Shown here piece after piece: positions 1-7,529 of a stretch of DNA of 64,000 nt. Source of the DNA: Candidatus Magnetocorallium paracelense (lineage in GTDB: Bacteria > Nitrospirota > Thermodesulfovibrionia > Thermodesulfovibrionales > Magnetobacteriaceae). The stretch is from the NCBI GenBank assembly GCA_029001845.1, contig JAREWP010000090.1, forward strand, positions 62,001 through 126,000, read 5' to 3'. Under the pieces are notes generated by a model. That model did not search any database, was not told where the DNA came from, and was given only the letters and a program-made list of their open reading frames with translations. A program made the position numbers and the translations under genes. Numbering within the stretch: position 1 is the stretch's first letter; each line of letters starts with the position of its first letter.

Positions 1-659
1 TGCATAATAAACTCGGTCAATTTCAAGTCCATTTTGGTGTCAATATCAATGCCGAATTTGGCAGACATTTTATATAATTTTATATTGCCTTTAGATGGTA
101 TTCCCATACCAAGTATGAAATCATTATTCCGGTAAGTCACCGATCTTGTTATATAGATAGCTCCGTTTTCATAATACTCCTTTTGCATTTGATGTCGAGG
201 CAATCTGTTGGAAAACCTGGGATAGGCAAAGCTTCCATGTTTCGTCCATCTATACTGTTTTGTTTCGCAAACTCCGATAACCGCATCGGTTTTCGGGTCT
301 AATAACTCAATCGCTTCATCGATTTCTTTAGCAGACCTCAACGGAGAAGTGGGTTGTAAAACCACTATAACATCGGGGGAGTGTAAGACCTTTTCCGCGT
401 GTTTGATTACGTCAAAAGTAGAGGTATTATCATCGGCCAGTTCTGTCGGCCTGTCAATGATTTTTGCACCAAAAGAGGCAGATATATAGGCAATTTCGGA
501 ATCCTCGGTCGAAACAAAAACTTCCGAAATATATTGAGACTCCAAACCTGCTTTTATAGAATAGAAAACCAAAGGTTTTCCTGATAAATGTATAATGTTT
601 TTACGGGGAATACTTTTAGAACCGCCGCGAGCCGGTATAACTGCTACAATTTCTGTCAT
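1..659 (-). CDS. CMP-nonulosonate (acylneuraminate) cytidylyltransferase, 3' end outside window
   Basis: Reading from the ATG at 657-659, the protein begins MTEIVAVIPARGGSKSIPRK, the N-terminal nucleotide-binding signature of the NeuA/PseF/LegF family (PARGGSK-IP-KN). It continues with LQPTSPLR, typical of these enzymes, and runs off the window with about 219 codons visible, so most of the roughly 230-residue family length is present. The family transfers CMP from CTP to a nonulosonic acid such as sialic, legionaminic or pseudaminic acid in the cytoplasm, giving the donor for glycosyltransfer. It is the last visible gene of the minus-strand cluster that also encodes NeuB and a PseG-like hydrolase. 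Which nonulosonate it activates cannot be told from sequence. Confidence 0.9.
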   Translation of the reverse strand, partial: MTEIVAVIPARGGSKSIPRKNIIHLSGKPLVFYSIKAGLESQYISEVFVSTEDSEIAYISASFGAKIIDRPTELADDNTSTFDVIKHAEKVLHSPDVIVVLQPTSPLRSAKEIDEAIELLDPKTDAVIGVCETKQYRWTKHGSFAYPRFSNRLPRHQMQKEYYENGAIYITRSVTYRNNDFILGMGIPSKGNIKLYKMSAKFGIDIDTKMDLKLTEFIM

Positions 660-724
660 TTTTTTTAAAAGGTTTATTGAAATAATAATAGATGTAGGGG
701 CGAACCGATATGTTCGCACTGCCT

Positions 725-1561
725 CTATGAGGTTGTATTCTTTTTCATATATAGCGTAAATATATTTTTCCAAAAAGGTGGAGACCTTTTCCCGGTGAGT
801 AAGTTTACCGGAATTTTTATCAGATCATCGAAGAATGAACTGTACGGGGTTCCGAAATATGGATAAGTTATTTTTATTACCGTAAAACCTGCTTTGTCCG
901 CCAGTACCTGCATCGTCTTTTTAGAAAAATAGTTAACATGCTCATCAGGTATAACCAATTTAAAACGACCTCTGAATAAGTTCGGGACTGGTCCTTTAAT
1001 ATTAGGAGTATTACTGATGACCAATATTCCGTTTTTTTTAAGTTTAAGATAAGCTGTTCGTACCAAAAGTAAGGGGAAAAGGAGATGTTCAAAAACGCCT
1101 CTCAAATGGATGACATCGAAAAAGTTATCCTCCATATCCGTAATGTCTTTAACCTCGGCAAAGATATTTTTTCTCTTTTTTGCTTTTTCAATTGCTTTTA
1201 TTGAAATATCGATACCGAACTTATTCCACTCATTACTGAGAAGAGATAAAAAGAGACCTTCAGCGCAACCCAGATCGAGAAAATTTCCTCTCTGTGAAAT
1301 TGTCTTTTCCAGAGCCAGGATATCGAGAGAATACATTATTTTTCTTAATTCTCCTGCATTTCCTTCCCCTCCATATCCTCTCTCTTCATGGTATGGAGTA
1401 TGATTATAAAGCCTGTCTAATTCCTCTTTTGTCCGATAGGGATAAAAAAAAACCAGATCACAATTCTTACATTGATATAATTTCTGACCGGAATTTACTC
1501 CCCAAAGAGAGAACTTATCTTGCGAACATATGCGGCAGTTGGTGTTTATAACTGACATCAA
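725..1561 (-). CDS. Class I SAM-dependent methyltransferase with N-terminal zinc-ribbon-like cysteines
   Basis: This 278-residue protein has two CxxC pairs at C9/C12 and C31/C34, likely a small zinc knuckle. The SAM-binding motif FLDLGCAEG follows at about 94-102, and a Methyltransf_11/12-like fold with the HLRGVFEHL stretch after it. Such proteins are common in O-antigen and capsule clusters, where they methylate sugars or lipid-linked glycans, but the acceptor cannot be predicted. The start has tandem ATGs (MM); either could be used. It lies between the ABC exporter and the CMP-sugar synthetase on the same strand, so a role in modifying the same glycan is likely. Confidence 0.8.
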   Translation of the reverse strand: MMSVINTNCRICSQDKFSLWGVNSGQKLYQCKNCDLVFFYPYRTKEELDRLYNHTPYHEERGYGGEGNAGELRKIMYSLDILALEKTISQRGNFLDLGCAEGLFLSLLSNEWNKFGIDISIKAIEKAKKRKNIFAEVKDITDMEDNFFDVIHLRGVFEHLLFPLLLVRTAYLKLKKNGILVISNTPNIKGPVPNLFRGRFKLVIPDEHVNYFSKKTMQVLADKAGFTVIKITYPYFGTPYSSFFDDLIKIPVNLLTGKRSPPFWKNIFTLYMKKNTTS

Positions 1562-1851
1562 TCAATTCTAATATGGCAAGCGGTCACTAAAAAGAGATTC
1601 TAAACCAGGACACAGAGATCATAAAAAGCTTACGTAGCAGTTCAGCTACCATAGAGGACACAGAGAAAAACTTTTGTTAGATATAATATCCATGCATACC
1701 TGATCTCTGTTCTCTGTTCTGTTTATCAGTTTCCTCTCTCTGAGTCCTCTGCGTTCTCTGCGTCTCTGCGTTAAAGTCTCTTTGGTGCGTCTATCGATAT
1801 CCGTTACGTTTTTTTAACGCAGAGACGCAGAGAACGCAGAGTTTTTTTTCA
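1562..1851. repeat. 'cacagag / acgcagag' low-complexity hairpin region
   Basis: This gap holds no gene. It contains a perfect 29-bp inverted repeat: the arm at 1747-1775 (ctctgcgttctctgcgtctc...) is the exact reverse complement of 1813-1841, separated by a 37-nt loop. A looser outer layer pairs 'gaggacacagag' words near 1615-1665 with 'ctctgttctctg' words near 1700-1745. The right arm ends about 10 nt from the stop codon of the ABC transporter gene. Similar 'acgcagag' repeats are widespread in environmental genomes. The hairpin could terminate or protect the minus-strand transcript, but there is no clear U-tract. Confidence 0.8.
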
Positions 1852-3657
1852 TTAGGATGAATGGTGTGCTACATTCTTCTGAAACGCATAATTAAATAGG
1901 TACCAGTAATCCCGCTTCGCCTCTAACAACTCTTTATGGTTGCCTGATTCAATGATTTTCCCCTTATCCAATACATAAATCACATCACAGTTAAGAATTG
2001 TATTAACATTATGGGAAATAATAATTACGGTTTTGTTCTTCGGAAGGCCATTGATTGACTTTATGATCAAACTCTCTGATTCTTTATCTAAAGAGTTCGT
2101 TGCTTCGTCAAAGATAAGAATATCGGGATCTCTAACCAGCGCCCTTGCTATGGCAATCCTCTGACGTTCTCCGCCCGAAAGATTGACTCCCTTTTCCCTG
2201 ATTTCCGTATCATATGCCTTTGGTAATTTCATTATAAAATTATGGGCATTCGCCATTTTTGCCGCTTCAATAATCTCTTCCCGAGAGGAATGAATATTGC
2301 CCATTTTTATATTATTAAAAATCGTTCCATGAAAAATGAATATCTCTTGTGAGACAACTGCAATGAGATTTCTGTAGGATTGTAAATCCACATCCCTCAA
2401 TTCCTTACCGTCAATAGTGATTTCACCATCATGATATGCATGTAAACCAAGTAAAAGATTGACAATAGATGATTTGCCTGATCCCGAATGACCGACAATT
2501 CCGATTTTTGCGCCCATATGGACCTTTAATTTCAGATTATCAAAGAGATTGTCTTTTTCAGGATAAGAAAATTTTAATCCTTTGATCTCTATACCTTCTC
2601 TTATCTTATCTATTACTACCTTATTTATATCATTTGATCCTTCTGTCAATTCATTGTCTTTTTTATCGGTTAAAATGTTGTATATCACAGCTAAAGAGGG
2701 TCCATAAGAGAGGATATTCATATGTGAATTAAGAAGAGCAGTCAGTATGTTAAATAGTCGAGTCATTACGGTGTAAAATACTACGACCAATGGTAAAGCT
2801 TTTATTAAGTCAAAAAAGCTGAAGAAACTATTCATGATGATTACAGTGATAACACCCAGCATAATAAAAATTTTTACGGCAGGCTCCGGTAGTTGCCTGA
2901 CAGCACTGAATTTGGTCATTAACCTTGTGAACTCCCTCAATTTTTCTTTCATCATTTGGAGGGGAATATGGGAATAATTGAACAACTTTATCTCTTTTAT
3001 TCCATTGATCGTCTCTGCCGCCAAACTGTTCATCTCTTCAGATAAAAAGAGCCTCTTTTCCCCTGTTTTTTCCGAGTATTCAAACATCGCCTTTCTGATT
3101 ACAGTAAAGATAACGGCTGCTACCAGGAATACGGCCAAAGAGAGCTTCCAGTTAAAGAGGAAAAGAAGGGATATAAAAAAAATTGCCAATATTACCTGTC
3201 TGGTATATGAGATCAATAGGTGTACAGCGATCCGTGCTCTGTCCGTTTCCGATATGAAATGATTCAGCAAGACACCCAGTTTGTTTCGTAAAAAAAACAT
3301 ATAACTGTTTGAAAGATATTTTTTATAGATACGCTCAGACAGATCCTGCTTAACGATTAAAGAAAAATATTTTGAAATAATATTGTTCGAATACTCCAAA
3401 AAAGATGTCATTATATATAAAAGGCCCGCTTCGATTAATAATATTTGAAGATTATTCGTACCAAATAAAAAACGGTTGATTTCGCTTACGATTTTTACAT
3501 TCGGATCACCGGTATGGGAAACCATTTTAACGATCGGATATAAGATCGCCATGGATATACTATTTACGGTAGAGGAGACAAGAAACACAACCAATGTCAT
3601 GGAAAACAATAAATAACGTCCTTGTAAAATGAGCTTAATCTGATTGAGATTTATCAT
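1852..3657 (-). CDS. ABC exporter, fused membrane and ATPase domains (MsbA/PglK-like)
   Basis: This 601-residue half-transporter has an N-terminal six-helix membrane domain (about 15-320) and a C-terminal ATPase. The ATPase carries Walker A GHSGSGKSS at 389-397, a Q-loop at VVSQE (434-438), signature LSGGE at 493-497, Walker B ILIFDE at 513-518 and switch histidine H549. Length and layout match lipid A or lipid-linked oligosaccharide flippases, which work as homodimers in the inner membrane. In this cluster it probably flips the finished nonulosonate-containing lipid-linked glycan. The substrate is inferred from context only. The gene is followed directly by a 29-bp inverted repeat. Confidence 0.88.
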   Translation of the reverse strand: MINLNQIKLILQGRYLLFSMTLVVFLVSSTVNSISMAILYPIVKMVSHTGDPNVKIVSEINRFLFGTNNLQILLIEAGLLYIMTSFLEYSNNIISKYFSLIVKQDLSERIYKKYLSNSYMFFLRNKLGVLLNHFISETDRARIAVHLLISYTRQVILAIFFISLLFLFNWKLSLAVFLVAAVIFTVIRKAMFEYSEKTGEKRLFLSEEMNSLAAETINGIKEIKLFNYSHIPLQMMKEKLREFTRLMTKFSAVRQLPEPAVKIFIMLGVITVIIMNSFFSFFDLIKALPLVVVFYTVMTRLFNILTALLNSHMNILSYGPSLAVIYNILTDKKDNELTEGSNDINKVVIDKIREGIEIKGLKFSYPEKDNLFDNLKLKVHMGAKIGIVGHSGSGKSSIVNLLLGLHAYHDGEITIDGKELRDVDLQSYRNLIAVVSQEIFIFHGTIFNNIKMGNIHSSREEIIEAAKMANAHNFIMKLPKAYDTEIREKGVNLSGGERQRIAIARALVRDPDILIFDEATNSLDKESESLIIKSINGLPKNKTVIIISHNVNTILNCDVIYVLDKGKIIESGNHKELLEAKRDYWYLFNYAFQKNVAHHSS

Positions 3658-3760
3658 AATAGTTCATAGTTTATAGCTCATAGTTCATTATCGTATTAGA
3701 ATAGAGGACTGGAAAACGCTGCGGCTAAAGACCTATGAGCCATGAACTATAAACTATATT
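3658..3760. repeat. Degenerate 'gttcatag/ctatgaac' hairpin between genes
   Basis: The left arm at about 3658-3689 (words such as agttcatag, tttatagctcatag) pairs imperfectly with the right arm at about 3733-3760 (ctatgagccatgaactataaac) around a loop of roughly 40 nt. It occupies almost the whole gap between the ABC exporter and the upstream gene, whose stop codon lies at the edge of the right arm. It belongs to the family of word-like hairpins found at most junctions of this cluster. Confidence 0.7.
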
Positions 3761-4667
3761 ACTCAAAAAGAGGCACCTTTGGGTATAAAAGACTTTTTTT
3801 GTTAAATACATATAATTCTATTCCCTCTGGTTTGAAAACATATTCATTAACAGCCAGTATTGTTGTTACCATGTTATGCAGTCCTTTCGAATTATAACTT
3901 AAGCCATATCGCATTTGTTTTCTCTCATCATAAGATCTCTGATACCCTTCAATCGTATGCATCCATTGTGATTCGTGGTAATCTTCATAAAAAGGTATCT
4001 CCGAGTCCATTTCACAACCTAACAAGACAATCTTTTTGTATTCTAAAAGTCTTGCAAAATATAAATAGAGATTGAGAGATCCCCGATAATACATTGTCTT
4101 TTTAAAGTCATTGGCAGTAAAAGGTCTGGAATCGGGACATTGTAATACCTTAGGGTACAAGAAAAAAGAGACTTTGGAATTATCTACAAAAAACTCAGGT
4201 AATATACGAGGATGTATTCCTCTCCGTCTATGCCTGCTGCTAATCAAAAAAATTGAATTCTTATAATCAATATTACGATTCCGGATGAGTTGTGTATGAT
4301 GTTTGTTTACCAGATCGTCTCTTCCGTATTCCAAAGCATAAAAAGTAGGACAAAATGTATGGTATATAAAATAATTAAGTCCCAGTGAATCATGATCGGC
4401 AATTTTATTCCAGCTGGATTCATCTATTTCATTAACGGAACGGTTCGTACCACATATGAATAAGGTATCACTTTTTTTATTATCAATCAGTTCCTTGAGA
4501 GAATATATTTTATATTTCAATCTCTGATTTTTAAAAAACCTTCCCACAGCCTCTTTAACACTTAAATGCCTATACCATATATCCGGCATATACCACTGAA
4601 AAAAAGCATACAGTTGTGCAGGCAGATATTTATGTAATTCTTCCAGTTTATATAATAAATAACTCAT
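3759..4667 (-). CDS. Putative sialyltransferase-like (GT42/DUF115-type) glycosyltransferase
   Basis: This is a 302-residue protein. The stretch CGTNRSVNEID at about 72-82, followed by W..I...D.LGLNYF, resembles the nucleotide-binding start of Campylobacter Cst-type sialyltransferases and MptE/DUF115-like proteins. Residues around 196-221 (a Gly-Ser helix, then a hydrophobic strand ending LLGCEMD) resemble the second conserved block of that fold. Since the cluster makes a CMP-nonulosonate, a transferase of this type would be expected. The match is from motif shape by eye, so the assignment is tentative; it could be another surface-glycan glycosyltransferase. Confidence 0.5.
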   Translation of the reverse strand: MSYLLYKLEELHKYLPAQLYAFFQWYMPDIWYRHLSVKEAVGRFFKNQRLKYKIYSLKELIDNKKSDTLFICGTNRSVNEIDESSWNKIADHDSLGLNYFIYHTFCPTFYALEYGRDDLVNKHHTQLIRNRNIDYKNSIFLISSRHRRRGIHPRILPEFFVDNSKVSFFLYPKVLQCPDSRPFTANDFKKTMYYRGSLNLYLYFARLLEYKKIVLLGCEMDSEIPFYEDYHESQWMHTIEGYQRSYDERKQMRYGLSYNSKGLHNMVTTILAVNEYVFKPEGIELYVFNKKSLLYPKVPLFE

Positions 4668-4668
4668 G

Positions 4669-4786
4669 AATTAGCTCATGGCTTATAGCTCATGACTCAT
4701 AGCAGGTTGTACTGACGAACGAATCCATCTTATTGAATACTAAATTGCACACTCTTCAACTATGAACTATGAGCTATGAACTAACC
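4669..4786. repeat. Degenerate 'gctcatag/ctatgagc' hairpin
   Basis: The left arm at about 4671-4702 (ttagctcatggcttatagctcatg...) and the right arm at about 4760-4784 (ctatgaactatgagctatgaac) form an imperfect inverted repeat around a 55-nt unrelated loop. The right arm overlaps the end of the GNAT gene, whose TAG stop (4774-4776) is one of the repeat words. Confidence 0.7.
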
Positions 4787-5706
4787 AAATATCCTTTGGT
4801 GTCATATTTTAAATTAAAGCCCTGTTTTTTTAAAAAACGGATTGCCGGAATGTTTGAATTACTTACTCCTACTCCTATTCGGTTGATTCCATGTTTTACG
4901 GCAAAATCTATTGATTTACCAAAAAGGACCTCAGCGAGACCTGAACCTCGCCATTTCTTTTCTACTCCTATTTGATAAATATATCCGAACTTGCTTCCGC
5001 TTTCTCCCCAAGGCTCTTTTTCAATTGATAAAAGACCGACTATCTTGTTATTTTCCTCTGCTATAAAATATCCTTCAGGGTCAAATGAAGGACGAGCCAT
5101 GATATTGTTCATAAAAGAGGTGTCAATCAGGGTGCCGAGAAAACCGAGAATACGATTATAAAATGCAATATATGCTTCTTCATCTTTGCTGCGAATAAAA
5201 TTTCTGATGTGCACCCCTTTTTTATATTCTGTTTTTACTTCCACAGCTTTTTCTTTCAGTTCCAGCAGATGCTTCTCTTGACAGTATGCGGTTTTTTGAA
5301 TTGAATAATCGTTACTTATGCAATTCAAAACATCTTTATTGATGTTTTCGACAAAGACAAGGAAAGGGTTTCCTAATTTATGTAAGAGCGGTAACTGTAT
5401 ACTTTCTACTCGGTTTTTACTGATAAGGCTCAAATTCTCTATGACTGTAAAAGACTCATTTCCAAGACGATAATCAGAACCTTTTCTTCCTATTAATAAA
5501 CCAGCTGTGCTAGGGATATGATAGTAATCTCCATTGGCAAAGGATTGACGAATTGAGACTTTACTTGGAACGGGAAATCGTAGTTGACTGAGCATGGATG
5601 ATTGTGAAGAGTAAATTTCTTCTATTAAGAAAGATTGGTGTTCATTGAACTTTCCATCGGTTCGGATCGAATTTTTCAAGCCCTTTAATAAGAAAAGCTG
5701 CACCAA
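4774..5706 (-). CDS. GNAT-family N-acetyltransferase with extra N-terminal domain
   Basis: The C-terminal half (about 165-310) is a GNAT domain with the acetyl-CoA loop in IGVEKKWRGSGLAEVLFGKS and a following ANxxAIRFL-like helix (SNIPAIRFLKKQGF). The N-terminal 150 residues are not a family I recognise. Such enzymes acetylate amino sugars or amines, and in this cluster an amino-sugar intermediate is a plausible acceptor. The listed start is a TTG closely preceded by AGAAGG. The frame stays open upstream to a TAG near the YoeB gene without an ATG or GTG, so the true start is unsure. The stop codon lies in an intergenic repeat arm. Confidence 0.7.
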   Translation of the reverse strand: MVQLFLLKGLKNSIRTDGKFNEHQSFLIEEIYSSQSSMLSQLRFPVPSKVSIRQSFANGDYYHIPSTAGLLIGRKGSDYRLGNESFTVIENLSLISKNRVESIQLPLLHKLGNPFLVFVENINKDVLNCISNDYSIQKTAYCQEKHLLELKEKAVEVKTEYKKGVHIRNFIRSKDEEAYIAFYNRILGFLGTLIDTSFMNNIMARPSFDPEGYFIAEENNKIVGLLSIEKEPWGESGSKFGYIYQIGVEKKWRGSGLAEVLFGKSIDFAVKHGINRIGVGVSNSNIPAIRFLKKQGFNLKYDTKGYLVSS

Positions 5707-5814
5707 TCCTTCTCTAAATTTTTTAATGAGATGCAGTATTGCAGTTTTTTTTGTACGTTTGAGGAGAAGAATTTTCCATAATGCTTTTTGTAGAGACTTT
5801 ATATGTTTCTAATA

Positions 5815-6084
5815 TTAATAGTGGTATCTTGCCTGCAAAAAATCTACTTTGTTTTCATAAACTCTGTAAACTAAACGGTCCTCATGTGTTATTCTTCTTG
5901 ACCATACATTTCCTGGTAAATATTTTAATGATTCAGGCTTCCCTTTACCTTTAAATGGATCTCTGAGAGTATCCTCTATAAGATCAAATACTCTTAAAGC
6001 TATTTTGGGGTTTGTTTTTATCCAAAATATCAAATCTTCTCTAAATTGTTTTTGAATTATGCATATCCATTTTTTCTTTTCCAT
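5815..6084 (-). CDS. yoeB: YoeB-family mRNA-interferase toxin
   Basis: This 89-residue protein has the Txe/YoeB layout. There is a PESLKYLPGNVWSRRI stretch with the glutamate and arginine of the active site, then RLVYRV, and a C-terminal ARYHY ending that carries the catalytic histidine and terminal tyrosine. YoeB cleaves mRNA in the ribosomal A site when released from its antitoxin. It follows the Phd/YefM gene with an 8-nt gap, the usual antitoxin-first order. The pair is a self-contained module inside the sugar cluster. Confidence 0.9.
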   Translation of the reverse strand: MEKKKWICIIQKQFREDLIFWIKTNPKIALRVFDLIEDTLRDPFKGKGKPESLKYLPGNVWSRRITHEDRLVYRVYENKVDFLQARYHY

Positions 6085-6092
6085 TTTCTTCT

Positions 6093-6362
6093 TTAAAGAC
6101 CAGCGTCGGTTTTTAACTCTTCAAGAGTTTTAATTTCTCCCTGGTCATCAAATGAAGATTTTAAAGCGTCAAGAAGCCGTTTGGCATTCTTAGGAGAACG
6201 AAGTAAGTAGGCGGTTTCATATAATGATTCTAATTCACAAGCCGGAAGCAAAACTAAATCTTCAAATCCTTTCCTATGAATATATAATGGTTCTCGACGA
6301 TCAATTACCATATCCCAATAGGTCTTAAAATTTCCTTTTGTTTCAGAATAAGTTGTTTCCAT
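6093..6362 (-). CDS. yefM: Phd/YefM-family antitoxin
   Basis: The start chosen is the ATG at 6360-6362, giving METTYSETKGNF..., because AGGAG lies 6-7 nt upstream. A longer reading from 6416 adds 18 residues without a ribosome-binding site. The 89-residue product has the Phd/YefM shape: an N-terminal beta-helix DNA-binding part (TYSETKGNFKTYWD...PLYIHRKGFEDLVLLP) and an acidic C-terminal tail that would wrap the toxin. It should repress its own operon and neutralise the YoeB toxin downstream. Confidence 0.88.
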   Translation of the reverse strand: METTYSETKGNFKTYWDMVIDRREPLYIHRKGFEDLVLLPACELESLYETAYLLRSPKNAKRLLDALKSSFDDQGEIKTLEELKTDAGL

Positions 6363-6540
6363 TCCGATCTCCTTTTTTTTTAATACTTGTAATGCCCCAA
6401 AAAATAATAGATCCATTGAAAGGCATTGCCGATAAAGCTTGTCTAAACCGGACCGTTGTACCAGGTATTAGTATAAGTAATAACAACGGGCATTGTAAAG
6501 TATATACACACATGCCATATTCCGGTAAGGAATAATAATA

Positions 6541-6603
6541 GTGTAACCAAACTGTCAGCCAAAAGCTATGAGCCAAGAGCCATGAGCTATAAACTATGAG
6601 CCT
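6541..6603. repeat. Single arm of the 'gctatgagcc' word repeat
   Basis: A run of words (agctatgagcc aagagcc atgagct ataaac tatgagcc) fills about 6563-6602, just past the stop codon of the hisH-like gene. No clear opposing arm is visible here, unlike at other junctions. The rest of the gap from 6417 to 6560 shows no gene with a supportable start. Confidence 0.6.
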
Positions 6604-6604
6604 T

Positions 6605-7225
6605 TTACATGTTTGCAAATTCCATCAACACCTTTAATCCCGATTCACGACTTTTTTCTATATGAGGTTGGGAACCATAAATATTATCCCGTCGGACAAA
6701 GGCGATTATCTCGGTTTCTCCATAAGCTACGGTTGCAAGTATCTCCTCTCTATTTTCCGGTATCACCATATAGGAATGGAGAAAATAGAACTCATCATCT
6801 CCATTACACTTTCTCAGGATCGTATTTCTCCATGTTCCGAACGGATATAACTTTCTCCATGCAATGTGTGGAACTTTTTTTACTTTTTCACGGCCGAAAT
6901 TTATACTTACTACTTTCCCGGAAATCAACCCCAACCCGTCGTTCCAGCCATGTTCTTCACTTCCGTCGAACATAAATTGCATACCCAGACATATCCCCAG
7001 TAAAGGACGGCCCGTTGTGGCGAAATTACGGATTGCCTCGAACAGTCCACTCTCTTTTAAAGCCTTCATACCGTTACCAAAAGCACCTACTCCCGGCAGA
7101 ATAACCTTGTCATAATCATTCATCGCCTCAGGTGTATTTACAAGATCACACTTTACATTTAAGGCCTGTAAAGCCTTTATAACACTATACATATTGCTCA
7201 TCCCATAGTCTATAACCGCAATCAT
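6605..7225 (-). CDS. HisH-type glutamine amidotransferase subunit for nonulosonate amidation
   Basis: This 206-residue class I glutaminase has the nucleophile C79 in GICLGMQ, and H188 and E190 in QPHIEKS. All three members of the HisH catalytic triad are therefore present. It releases ammonia from glutamine. Its partners here are the HisF-like protein and the WbpG/PseA-type PP-loop amidotransferase, the trio known to convert an N-acetyl sugar to an acetamidino sugar in Pseudomonas O-antigen clusters. No other histidine genes are nearby, so a role in histidine synthesis is unlikely. It is separated from hisF by a carbamoyltransferase gene. Confidence 0.88.
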   Translation of the reverse strand: MIAVIDYGMSNMYSVIKALQALNVKCDLVNTPEAMNDYDKVILPGVGAFGNGMKALKESGLFEAIRNFATTGRPLLGICLGMQFMFDGSEEHGWNDGLGLISGKVVSINFGREKVKKVPHIAWRKLYPFGTWRNTILRKCNGDDEFYFLHSYMVIPENREEILATVAYGETEIIAFVRRDNIYGSQPHIEKSRESGLKVLMEFANM

Positions 7226-7529
7226 TGATTGAATAATGTTTTTTTTTTATGATCAATTGTGTCCATATTAAAATGGAGTACTCAAATGAATGGCTTTTAT
7301 TCCGAAAATAAAGAAACAGCGCGCTGAAATAACCTGCCTTGATAAGCACTTGCTCTTAATCATAATCTTACTCTTAATCGAAAATAGTTTACTAATACAA
7401 GCAGTAAAACGATCAAGATTAGGATTAAGAGTAAGATTAAGAAATTATCAACTAATAAATTTTCATGTTTTGTAGTGATGCGGAGGATCATAGTTGTTTA
7501 TTAAAAAAAACACCGGTTAATCCGTGTTC
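7226..7529. repeat. Intergenic hairpin of 'cttaatc' words
   Basis: The gap has no convincing gene; a 61-codon plus-strand frame crosses it but has no ribosome-binding site. It contains an imperfect inverted repeat: about 7347-7380 (tgctcttaatcataatcttactc...) against about 7410-7441 (cgatcaagattaggattaag...) with a 29-nt loop. It has the same architecture as the neighbouring hairpins but a different vocabulary. Confidence 0.7.

Noticed and set aside
6343-6618. 91-codon minus-strand frame across the hisH-antitoxin gap
   Set aside because: Its N-terminus is translated repeat words and its C-terminal part overlaps the YefM start in another frame; there is no ribosome-binding site.
7290-7475. 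61-codon plus-strand frame in the hisH gap
   Set aside because: It reads through both arms of a hairpin and has low-complexity LLI-rich sequence with no ribosome-binding site.
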